Below, one piece after another: positions 1 through 4,648 of a stretch of DNA of 5,198 nucleotides. A program made the position numbers and the translations under genes. Positions within the stretch are counted from its first letter, which is position 1. The number at the start of each line of letters is the position of its first letter. Under the pieces are notes generated by a model. The model did no database searches. It was not told the origin of the DNA and was given only the letters and a program-made list of their open reading frames with translations. The stretch is taken from assembly GCA_021797415.1 (NCBI GenBank), contig JAJZZT010000249.1, positions 1 through 5,198 on the forward strand, read 5' to 3'. Source of the DNA: Bacillota bacterium. Lineage in GTDB: Bacteria > Bacillota > Bacilli > Alicyclobacillales > SLC66.

Positions 1-238
1 GAATCTGCAAACGGCCTTCCACCGCAGCCATCCGTCCCTTGCGCAAATACTGCGCAGATAGCTCGCCAAGTTTTTGCCATGCCACAATATTAATAAAATC
101 TGTCTCGCGTTCACCGGCCTGATTGGGACGCTGACGCTCCACCGCAAGGGCGAAGGACGCGACGGCGGTACCCGATTGCGTGTAGCGCAATTCAGGGTCT
201 TGAGCCAGGCGGCCAATCAGGATGATCCGATTTAACAC
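1..238 (-). CDS. ssb: Single-stranded DNA-binding protein SSB (5' part, runs off the left edge)
   Basis: SSB coats single-stranded DNA during replication, recombination and repair in the cytoplasm, usually as a homotetramer. The 79 complete codons visible cover most of the N-terminal OB fold. They begin with LNRIILIGRL, followed by DPELRYTQSGTAVASFALAV (residues 14-33), then ERETDFINIVAWQKLGEL (43-60) and YLRKGRMAAVEGRLQI (64-79), all typical bacterial SSB segments. The C-terminal half, including the acidic tail that binds partner proteins, lies outside the window. The start is GTG at 238-236; GAGGAGG at 246-252 sits 7 bases upstream and overlaps the end of rpsF, so the two genes are 15 bases apart and clearly co-transcribed. 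In Firmicutes rpsR usually follows, forming the rpsF-ssb-rpsR operon; that gene would lie beyond the left edge. Family assignment is very secure. Confidence 0.97.
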   Translation of the reverse strand, partial: MLNRIILIGRLAQDPELRYTQSGTAVASFALAVERQRPNQAGERETDFINIVAWQKLGELSAQYLRKGRMAAVEGRLQI

Positions 239-253
239 GGCCAATCCTCCTCG

Positions 254-541
254 CTATTCTGCTGCGCGAGTTGTGATGTAACGCATGACGTCGTCGCTGA
301 TCCGGAACACCCGCTCAAGTTCGGGCGATACGTCCGTCGGAGCCTGGTACTTCATGACGACGTAATAACCTTCACGGTAATTGTCGATCTCATAGGCAAG
401 ACGCCTCTTCCCCCACTCGGCCACATCAGTCACGTCGCCGCCTTGTTCGGCAATAACGTCTTTATACCGACCGACAAGTTCTTGCGTCTTTTCCCCTTCG
501 AGATCCGGGCGCAGCACGTACAGTGTTTCGTAAGTGCGCAT
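254..541 (-). CDS. rpsF: 30S ribosomal protein S6
   Basis: Ribosomal protein S6 binds 16S rRNA in the platform of the small subunit as a heterodimer with S18. The 95-residue product has the family's usual length and its hallmarks: the N-terminal MRTYETLYVLRPDL strand, then WGKRRLAYEIDNYREGYYVV (residues 43-62), and a C-terminal VFRISDDVMRYITTR. The frame is open further upstream to an ATG at 628, but ATG 541 is chosen because the protein family begins there and because AAGGAGGTGA (547-556), a near-perfect anti-SD match, lies just ahead of it. The upstream extension is arginine-rich leader, not S6. It is first in the operon with ssb, which follows after 15 bases. Transcription probably starts near 630 from the promoter at 637-665, giving a leader of about 90 bases that may carry S6:S18 feedback control. 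Identification is secure. Confidence 0.98.
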   Translation of the reverse strand: MRTYETLYVLRPDLEGEKTQELVGRYKDVIAEQGGDVTDVAEWGKRRLAYEIDNYREGYYVVMKYQAPTDVSPELERVFRISDDVMRYITTRAAE

Positions 542-630
542 CGATCTCACCTCCTTATGGACTCCGGCCCCTTTCGGAGCAAGGATGGCAGACTTTCTTC
601 CGCGCGCCGCAGAGACGCAACCTGCCATAC
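542..630 (-). promoter_or_regulatory. Structured rpsF leader, candidate S6:S18 autoregulatory element
   Basis: Two stems can be drawn in the transcript of the rpsF leader. The first pairs AUGGCAG (628-622) with CUGCCAU (591-585), 7 perfect pairs that extend by two G-C pairs beyond a bulged U and enclose about 30 bases. The second pairs CUCCG (579-575) with CGGAG (566-562) around an 8-base loop, immediately before the Shine-Dalgarno sequence at 547-556. Many bacteria regulate rpsF by binding of the S6:S18 complex to a leader structure that mimics its 16S rRNA site and shows a conserved CCG. CCG triplets occur here in the second hairpin, but I could not place them in the published bulge with certainty. 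The stems are seen directly; the regulatory role is inferred from the family. Confidence 0.45.
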
Positions 631-636
631 CGATGG

Positions 637-665
637 ATTATATCATGCATTCCAGCCAATCGCCA
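637..665 (-). promoter_or_regulatory. Extended -10 promoter of the rpsF-ssb operon
   Basis: On the minus strand a perfect TATAAT (642-637) is preceded by TG and one base (645-643), making an ideal extended -10 element. The best -35 match at 17-base spacing is TGGCGA (665-660), which agrees with TTGACA at only three of six positions, as is usual when the -10 is extended. Transcription would begin near 630. It lies in the 159-base gap between the ychF stop and the rpsF start, so rpsF-ssb can be transcribed independently of ychF. Seen by inspection; activity not tested. Confidence 0.75.
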
Positions 666-673
666 GCATATGT

Positions 674-685
674 TGTCCGCGGACA
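674..685. promoter_or_regulatory. 12-bp perfect palindrome upstream of the rpsF promoter
   Basis: TGTCCGCGGACA is its own reverse complement. It sits 8 bases upstream of the -35 region of the rpsF promoter and 15 bases beyond the ychF stop codon. With no loop and no following T-run it is a poor terminator, so a binding site for a dimeric protein is the more natural reading. No regulator is identified and chance occurrence is possible. Confidence 0.3.
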
Positions 686-700
686 TCGCAGATTAAATCC

Positions 701-1801
701 TCACACATTAAATCGAAAATGCGCGACATCCCCGTCGCACATGACGTAATCCTTGCCTTCAAGCCGGAGTTTGCCCTGTTCTCGCGCAACGCTGTGACTG
801 CCGGCCCGCAGAAGATCGTCGCATGCCACCACCTCCGCCCGGATGAACCCCCGTTCAAAATCGGTATGGATCACCGCGGCCGCTTGTGGCGCGCGCGTTC
901 CCCTGCGGATCGTCCACGCCCTCACCTCCTGCGGTCCCGCGGTAAAATAGGTGATCAACCCCAGAAGTTCATAGCTCGTTTTGATCAAGCGGTCCAATCC
1001 GGATTCTTTCAAACCAAGATCAGCTAGAAACAGTCCGCGGTCCCCATCATCCAGCTCTGCAATCTCCGCCTCGACCTGGGCGCAGATGACCACGACCTCC
1101 GCCTGATCCAAACGGGCCACCGAGCGAACCTTCTCCACATGCGGGATCGGTTCGCTTTGCGTGATCCCGCCTTCTGCAACATTGGCCGCATACAGTACCG
1201 GTTTTATCGTCAAAAGGTGCAGATCCCCAAGTTGTGCGGACTGTTCCGGTAAAAGAGGCATGCGCCTGGCGGGCAGCCCTTCCTCCAGATGACGCAGCAC
1301 GGTCTCAAGCAATGCTGCTTCTTCCTTCACTTTCTGGTCGCCGCTCTTGGCCTGCCGGCGGGTGCGTTCTAACCGGCGAGAGACCGTCTCCATATCGGCG
1401 ATGATGAGTTCCAGTTCGATCGTTTCCATGTCCGACACCGGATCGACCGTGCCCGATACGTGCGTCACTTCTGGATCCTCAAAACAACGAACAACATGAA
1501 TGATGGCGTCAACCTCGCGGATATGCGCCAGAAACTTGTTGCCCAATCCCTCCCCCCGGCTTGCGCCCTTTACCAATCCGGCGATATCGACAAATTCAAA
1601 AGTTGTTGGTACAATTTTTTGTGGGTGAACGATGTCTGCAAGTTGTGACAAACGATCGTCCGGGACCTCCACAACCCCGACATTTGGATCGATCGTGCAA
1701 AACGGGTAATTGGCTGCTTCCGCACCTGCCTTCGTAATGGCGTTGAACAATGTGGACTTGCCGACATTCGGCAACCCAACAATCCCAGCTCTGAGTGACA
1801 T
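701..1801 (-). CDS. ychF: Ribosome-associated ATPase/GTPase YchF (Obg family, HAS subfamily)
   Basis: YchF is a universally conserved P-loop NTPase of the TRAFAC class that prefers ATP over GTP, binds ribosomes and is linked to translation and stress responses. The 366-residue product has the family's standard length. Visible motifs: G1 Walker A GLPNVGKS (residues 9-16); a switch region around [12 protein letters not shown] (31-42); G3 DIAG (72-75) followed by [16 protein letters not shown]; a helical coiled insertion (about 125-175, rich in E, R and K); the unusual G4 NVAE (207-210) replacing NKxD, which explains the ATP preference; and a C-terminal TGS domain (about 280-366) ending [20 protein letters not shown]. 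Leu follows DIAG where classical GTPases carry the catalytic Gln, as expected for HAS-type enzymes. ATG 1801 is preferred over an in-frame ATG at 1882 because it begins the conserved [17 protein letters not shown] and has AGGTGGAG at 1805-1812. No truncation or missing key residue is seen. Confidence 0.98.
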   Translation of the reverse strand: MSLRAGIVGLPNVGKSTLFNAITKAGAEAANYPFCTIDPNVGVVEVPDDRLSQLADIVHPQKIVPTTFEFVDIAGLVKGASRGEGLGNKFLAHIREVDAIIHVVRCFEDPEVTHVSGTVDPVSDMETIELELIIADMETVSRRLERTRRQAKSGDQKVKEEAALLETVLRHLEEGLPARRMPLLPEQSAQLGDLHLLTIKPVLYAANVAEGGITQSEPIPHVEKVRSVARLDQAEVVVICAQVEAEIAELDDGDRGLFLADLGLKESGLDRLIKTSYELLGLITYFTAGPQEVRAWTIRRGTRAPQAAAVIHTDFERGFIRAEVVACDDLLRAGSHSVAREQGKLRLEGKDYVMCDGDVAHFRFNV

Positions 1802-1843
1802 GCTCTCCACCTGCCGTAACGAAGTAATCCCGTGGATTGGTTT

Positions 1844-1882
1844 TGTCAAGCCAATTATACAGGATGTCAACCTGACCGCCAT
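1844..1882 (-). promoter_or_regulatory. Putative ychF promoter region
   Basis: Two sigma-A-like arrangements overlap on the minus strand upstream of ychF. One is a perfect TATAAT (1859-1854) with a weak -35 ATGGCG (1882-1877) at 17 bases. The other is a perfect TTGACA (1849-1844) whose 17-base spacer leads only to TACTTC, a poor -10. Two more TTGACA copies lie at 1870-1865 and 1901-1896, neither at workable spacing from the TATAAT. The TATAAT version would give a leader of roughly 45 bases. A promoter here is likely; which hexamers are used cannot be decided by eye. Confidence 0.5.
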
Positions 1883-1980
1883 GCTGTGTTGTGGATGTCA
1901 ACGATCTCTTTGGATAAACATTCCGACGCAGTCAAAGAATAATCATCGACAGTTCCCACATGGAAAGGAGGGGTTCCCAC

Positions 1981-2049
1981 ATGAGAAACCGTCTTCGCAG
2001 ATTACGCGCAAGACTCCGCAAAGTGCGCGGTGTCTTTGCCGCTGCCTGA
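1981..2049 (+). CDS. Small arginine-rich peptide ORF (22 aa), frame continues past TGA
   Basis: I do not recognise this product. An ATG at 1981 is preceded by AAAGGAGGGG (1964-1973), one of the strongest Shine-Dalgarno sequences in the window, at ideal distance. The 22-residue peptide starts MRNRLRRLRARLRKVR and ends GVFAAA; eight arginines and one lysine make it very basic, with a pattern compatible with an amphipathic helix. After TGA (2047-2049) the same frame stays open for 23 more codons, to a second TGA at 2119-2121. That tail is hydrophobic and then acidic (AGVLVLRLPFLNC, then LFEEVYQ), looking like a membrane segment continuing from GVFAAA. An in-frame ATG at 1960 could add seven residues. 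It could be a short genuine peptide, a 46-codon small membrane protein broken by a TGA (mutation or sequence error), a read-through product, or a chance frame. It lies between divergent ychF and convergent DUF951. No promoter is evident. Confidence 0.4.
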   Translation: MRNRLRRLRARLRKVRGVFAAA

Positions 2050-2105
2050 GCAGGCGTACTTGTGCTCCGCCTTCCCTTTTTGAACTGCCTCTTTGAGGAA
2101 GTGTA

Positions 2106-2315
2106 TCAGACTTCCCGTTGACCGGCGGGGCGCAGATTCCTGCGAAAGGCCCGTTCAAAATCGCGTCTGGAAAGCAGGACGCTCCTTCCGCAGTGCAGAC
2201 ACTTTATGCGAATATCCATGCCCATCCGGATGATCTGCCACTCGTTGGCGCCACACGGATGGTCTTTTTTCATGCTGACCACATCACCGAGGTGAAAGAT
2301 CCTGTCGCCCGCCAC
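2106..2315 (-). CDS. DUF951 family protein (YyzM-like)
   Basis: This is a small cytoplasmic protein of the DUF951 family, common in Firmicutes next to ychF; its biochemical role is unknown. The core matches the family well: FHLGDVVSMKKDHPCG (residues 7-22), NEWQIIRMGMDIRIKCLHCG (24-43), and the basic end RSVLLSRRDFERAFRR (44-59). Cys21, Cys39 and Cys42 are arranged like a zinc site, which is inference. I favour GTG at 2315, giving 69 residues, because GGGTGA (2325-2320) precedes it and the family begins near DRIFHLGD. An ATG at 2354 in the same frame would add 13 residues (starting MRGIISIESAGE) but has no convincing Shine-Dalgarno sequence. The last eight or so residues (PAGQREV) extend past the usual family end. 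It lies 74 bases downstream of the CvpA-like gene and is probably co-transcribed with it. Confidence 0.88.
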   Translation of the reverse strand: MAGDRIFHLGDVVSMKKDHPCGANEWQIIRMGMDIRIKCLHCGRSVLLSRRDFERAFRRNLRPAGQREV

Positions 2316-2389
2316 GCGCTCACCCGCCGATTCTATCGAAATGATGCCCCTCATATGCGCCGCATCCGTTCAGTCCGCGACTTTGTGCT

Positions 2390-2971
2390 TCAAAAGAATA
2401 TACCATGATGGATCAACGCAATCCAATGTCCCCACAATTGAAATACCGCAGATTTTCGTACAAGCGCGCCGACCCAGCCCCAACGCATCCACCATCCTAC
2501 AAACGGAAGGATACGCAATACACTGAGCACGGCAAAAACGCCCAGCATTATCCCGAGAAACACGCCTCCGGCACTGTTTGAACGGCGCAGGATCTCAGTT
2601 TCCCTGAGCGTCTCAAGACTTCTGAGCGCCAGAAGAAAGCCCGCGCCGACCGCGGCCGCGTAACTGAGAAGCGTTACCTGGAGATATGCGGCATGCAGCA
2701 CAGAGAATGCGTTCAATCGGCCGCCGGTCGCGACCGGCGACTGAACCGCACGCAAGACCGGTATATCGGGAGACAGCATTCTGCGCAGCCATCGGTCAAC
2801 ATCGAGAAATTCAGGATACAGTTGCAACAGCTTCAGCCAGGGGGAACCGAGCTCGATAACGAAGAGCGCTCCGATGAAAGCCGAGAGCGTCATCAGCGTC
2901 CGGACGGCGCCAAGCGCGACGCCGAACAGAATGCACCAGGCGAAGATCACAAGCAAGACCAAGTCGAGCAT
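2390..2971 (-). CDS. CvpA family-like integral membrane protein
   Basis: The 193-residue product is strongly hydrophobic with about four membrane helices: residues 2-22 (LDLVLLVIFAWCILFGVALGA), 26-42, 96-116 and 136-160. Helix one followed by a turn and a second short helix, a polar stretch of about 50 residues, and SNSAGGVFLGIMLGVFAVL (131-149) after a charged RETEILRR segment resemble CvpA (colicin V production) proteins. CvpA is named for a role in colicin V production in E. coli; in Firmicutes its function is not settled, with links to envelope integrity. The assignment rests on topology and these local patterns, so another small membrane family remains possible. ATG 2971 is preceded by GGGTGG a few bases upstream, a modest Shine-Dalgarno sequence. 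DUF951 lies downstream on the same strand. No clear promoter was found in the 379-base upstream region. Confidence 0.65.
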   Translation of the reverse strand: MLDLVLLVIFAWCILFGVALGAVRTLMTLSAFIGALFVIELGSPWLKLLQLYPEFLDVDRWLRRMLSPDIPVLRAVQSPVATGGRLNAFSVLHAAYLQVTLLSYAAAVGAGFLLALRSLETLRETEILRRSNSAGGVFLGIMLGVFAVLSVLRILPFVGWWMRWGWVGALVRKSAVFQLWGHWIALIHHGIFF

Positions 2972-3153
2972 ATTCCACCCGCCCCCATTCGATTGGGCGC
3001 ATCACCCGGTATTCATGATCGTTCCTACGGGGACAATCCCGCGATCTTGTTTAATCTATGCCAATCGCGCGTATATTTCTCCACCTGCCCGTCACATACT
3101 GTACTATGCTAGAAAATTGCCGCCTCGTTCTCCTGTCTTGAAAATGGTCTTGT

Positions 3154-3236
3154 GCTAGCCGCCCGTATCCCTTTGCTCCTGCTCGGACACCGCTATCGCT
3201 AAACTCGCGACGAGCAAAGGGATACGGGCGGCCCAG
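3154..3236. repeat. Long inverted repeat (25-bp arms, one mismatch)
   Basis: CCGCCCGTATCCCTTTGCTC at 3159-3178 is exactly repeated in inverse at 3212-3231, so 20 bases pair perfectly. Extending outward through G-C, one mismatch, and three further pairs gives arms 3154-3178 and 3212-3236. The 33-base loop contains a short alternative stem (GCTCG at 3181-3185 with CGAGC at 3211-3215). Neither side has a T-run, so it is not an ordinary intrinsic terminator. It could be a dispersed palindromic repeat (REP or MITE-like), a structured RNA, or a cruciform or protein site. It sits in the divergent intergenic region, about 115 bases before yyaC. Confidence 0.85.
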
Positions 3237-3277
3237 CAAACCTTGTCCATGGCGCAAACTCGCGACAGGAAAAGGGG
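3196..3277 (+). repeat. Imperfect direct repeat, two copies about 55 bases apart
   Basis: AAACTCGCGAC occurs at 3201-3211 and again at 3256-3266. Similarity continues on both sides: CGC(T) precedes each copy, and GAGCAAAGGG follows the first while AGGAAAAGGGG follows the second. Together this makes two related units of about 25 bases. The first copy runs into the right arm of the inverted repeat, so the second looks like a decayed partial copy of the same element. Confidence 0.6.
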
Positions 3278-3350
3278 CACTGACAGGCCGACACATTTTC
3301 AACCTGTTCTCGCAGGCCATAACTTTTGCTAGGGGACGGTGGAATCAGTG

Positions 3351-3977
3351 ATGCGGGAGCTATTGCCCAAGGCGCCGTTTCGCATTCGCTACGATGCGGC
3401 AAACGCATCTGCCAATCTCGCGTTTCATTTGGCAGAAAAATTGGAATCCACCCCCGCCCATGTGCCGTTGGTCCTGCTGTGCATCGGCACGGATAGATCC
3501 ACAGGCGATGCGCTCGGACCGTTGATCGGTTCAAAAGTCGCAGCGCACGATGCGGGAGTGCACGTTTTCGGAACACTTGAGCACCCCGTACATGCCGTGA
3601 ATCTCTCGGAGACAATTCACCTGATTGAATCGCAATTTGCGGATCCATACATCATCGCAGTCGACGCGTGCCTAGGGCAAGCGGCGAATATCGGACAAAT
3701 CACAATGGCGGACGGCGCTTTGCGGCCAGGCGCGGGAGTTCACAAGACACTCCCCGCAGTCGGAAATCTGCACATTACCGGCATCGTCAATGTAGGGGGC
3801 TTCATGGAGTACTTCGTATTGCAGAATACGCGTCTTGCCGTGGTATACAAAATGGCGCAGATTATTGCGGAGGGTGTACATCTTTCCCTTTTGGAAAACA
3901 GGGCGTGTACGAAGAATAATATCGCAGCCAGCCGTAACGACGGTCGAATCCGCAATGGCTGGTGGAGAATCAAGTGA
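3351..3977 (+). CDS. yyaC: Sporulation protein YyaC (DUF1256, spore protease-like fold)
   Basis: YyaC proteins occur only in endospore formers and are expressed during sporulation; their fold is related to hydrogenase-maturation and GPR-type proteases, but the exact activity is not established. The 208-residue product shows the family blocks: CIGTDRSTGDALGPLIGSK (residues 44-62), VFGTLEHPVHAVNLSETI (72-89), YIIAVDACLGQ (100-110), PGAGVHKTLPAVGNLHITG (126-144) and the diagnostic NVGGFMEYFVLQNTRL (147-162). The Asp residues in GTDRSTGD and VDACLG are the likely key positions. ATG 3351 is preferred because GGTGGA (3338-3343) lies at good distance; GTG 3339 would add four residues with AGGGG too close. 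The last 25 or so residues, ending NGRIRNGWWRIK-like basic and aromatic sequence, go beyond the conserved domain. It is the only clear rightward gene here and is followed by a terminator hairpin at 3987-4014. Confidence 0.94.
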   Translation: MRELLPKAPFRIRYDAANASANLAFHLAEKLESTPAHVPLVLLCIGTDRSTGDALGPLIGSKVAAHDAGVHVFGTLEHPVHAVNLSETIHLIESQFADPYIIAVDACLGQAANIGQITMADGALRPGAGVHKTLPAVGNLHITGIVNVGGFMEYFVLQNTRLAVVYKMAQIIAEGVHLSLLENRACTKNNIAASRNDGRIRNGWWRIK

Positions 3978-3986
3978 TGGGGCATG

Positions 3987-4017
3987 GAGGGTCAATCATT
4001 ACGATTTGACCCTCTTA
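3987..4017 (+). terminator. Hairpin terminator for yyaC, overlapping the convergent DUF4446 gene end
   Basis: GAGGGTCAA (3987-3995) pairs with TTGACCCTC (4006-4014), a perfect 9-bp stem with a 10-base loop. On the plus strand it is followed by a T-rich but interrupted tail (TTACGCTTTTCTTT, 4015-4028), fitting an intrinsic terminator 9 bases after the yyaC stop. On the minus strand no T-run follows, so it should act poorly for DUF4446. The loop contains the DUF4446 stop codon (3999-4001), so the right arm is coding for that gene. Confidence 0.65.
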
Positions 4018-4538
4018 CGCTTTTCTTTGATTGTGTCGATCTCGATGCCCAGGATGACACTCCGTTCCTCGTCGGTCAGTGTGTAGCCCGAATCGCTCGC
4101 CTCCACTGGTTTCGCGTAGACGCGCGACTCCTCTCGACCGTAGATACTGCTCAACACCGCACCGTTGCCTTCTTCATCCACAAGCGCGAACGTAAAGCTG
4201 AGGTCGTTCCCCTGCTCGCCAAACGCATTGTAACGGAGAACTTTAGGCGTATTCGTCTTGTTCCGGAGTCGTTGTTCGTGATTGCCGATCTGATCTTGTA
4301 TTTCCCGCAATTGGGCGAGCGCCGCATTAACCTGTTGGCTGTGTTTAAGCAGCATCTGTTCCAGGTCGGCGCCGCTGTCTCCGGTCATCATGCGCGTGTA
4401 GCGGCGTTTTAACCGTCTCGCTCCGCCCAACGCTCTTGAAGATAAAATCATGGAGAGTAACGAGACAAGAAGGGCAAGAGCAACCGCTATCTCCACATAG
4501 AGCGGTTTGAGATTGGCCAGGAATGCAAAATTCCCCAT
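3999..4538 (-). CDS. DUF4446 family membrane-anchored protein
   Basis: DUF4446 proteins are found in Firmicutes, often near parA/parB and yyaC; no function is established. The 179-residue product has one N-terminal membrane helix (about 13-32, LYVEIAVALALLVSLLSMIL). A basic stretch follows (RRLKRRY, 41-47), then a probable coiled coil (about 58-95, with LEQMLLKHSQQVNAALAQLR), then the conserved domain: RYNAFGEQGNDLSFTFALVD (102-121), then NGAVLSSIYGREESRVYAKP (125-144), and the YTLTDEERSVI region. The C-terminus is very basic (KEKRKRVKS). By the positive-inside rule the bulk is likely cytoplasmic. ATG 4538 is chosen over ATG 4583 because AGAGGTGGATGA lies upstream at the right distance and the helix starts soon after. 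Its 3' end forms part of the yyaC terminator hairpin. DUF554 lies 110 bases upstream on the same strand; co-transcription is possible. Confidence 0.9.
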   Translation of the reverse strand: MGNFAFLANLKPLYVEIAVALALLVSLLSMILSSRALGGARRLKRRYTRMMTGDSGADLEQMLLKHSQQVNAALAQLREIQDQIGNHEQRLRNKTNTPKVLRYNAFGEQGNDLSFTFALVDEEGNGAVLSSIYGREESRVYAKPVEASDSGYTLTDEERSVILGIEIDTIKEKRKRVKS

Positions 4539-4648
4539 CGAGTCATCCACCTCTGTATGCATGTGTCTTGTGCCGCTGCGCATTGTGGCCTTTGCACCTT
4601 GCCGGTTGCGTGCGGAGGGGGAATTTTAGTCCTGCGTCAGTGCGCACC

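Larger units (their letters stand above)
2972..3350. other. Non-coding region between divergent cvpA-like and yyaC genes
   Basis: This 379-base stretch lies between two divergent genes and must hold both promoters. Reading frames crossing it lack family resemblance and good start sites. It contains a long inverted repeat (3154-3236), a diverged direct repeat (3196-3221 and 3252-3277), a 6-base direct repeat CAGGCC (3285 and 3313) and a small hairpin at 3028-3041. No convincing sigma-A promoter is seen on either side; the best rightward candidate is TTTTCA (3296-3301) with TAACTT 18 bases on, which is weak. Since yyaC genes are sporulation-expressed in Bacillus, a forespore sigma factor may be used, but I could not identify a matching site with confidence. 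Confidence 0.6.

Noticed and set aside
443..1027. 194-codon open frame on the plus strand
   Set aside because: It is antisense to rpsF, its leader and ychF, has no family resemblance, and exists because GC-rich coding sequence leaves opposite frames open.
1710..2096. 128-codon plus-strand frame
   Set aside because: It begins antisense to the start of ychF and runs across its promoter region in a different frame from the small ORF at 1981; no protein-like pattern or ribosome site.
2084..2115. Hairpins at 2084-2102 and 2097-2115 near the DUF951 stop, considered as a terminator
   Set aside because: Stems are short (7 bp with a mismatch, and 6 bp), mutually overlapping, and have no T-run on the exit side in either direction.
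2693..3112. 139-codon plus-strand frame, rich in charged residues
   Set aside because: It lies antisense to the hydrophobic cvpA-like gene, has low-complexity Q/R/D content and no supporting start site.
3296..3325. TTTTCA with TAACTT as a sigma-A promoter for yyaC
   Set aside because: Only four and three matches to consensus with an 18-base spacer, and a sporulation sigma factor is more likely; not strong enough to annotate.
3199..3648. 149-codon minus-strand frame running from yyaC into the intergenic repeats
   Set aside because: It is antisense to the well-conserved yyaC and shows no domain; the yyaC frame explains the sequence.
4539..4648. Gap between DUF554 and DUF4446, searched for a promoter, terminator or small gene
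   Set aside because: No TATAAT-like element with a matching -35, no stem followed by T-run, and no small frame with a ribosome site could be supported.
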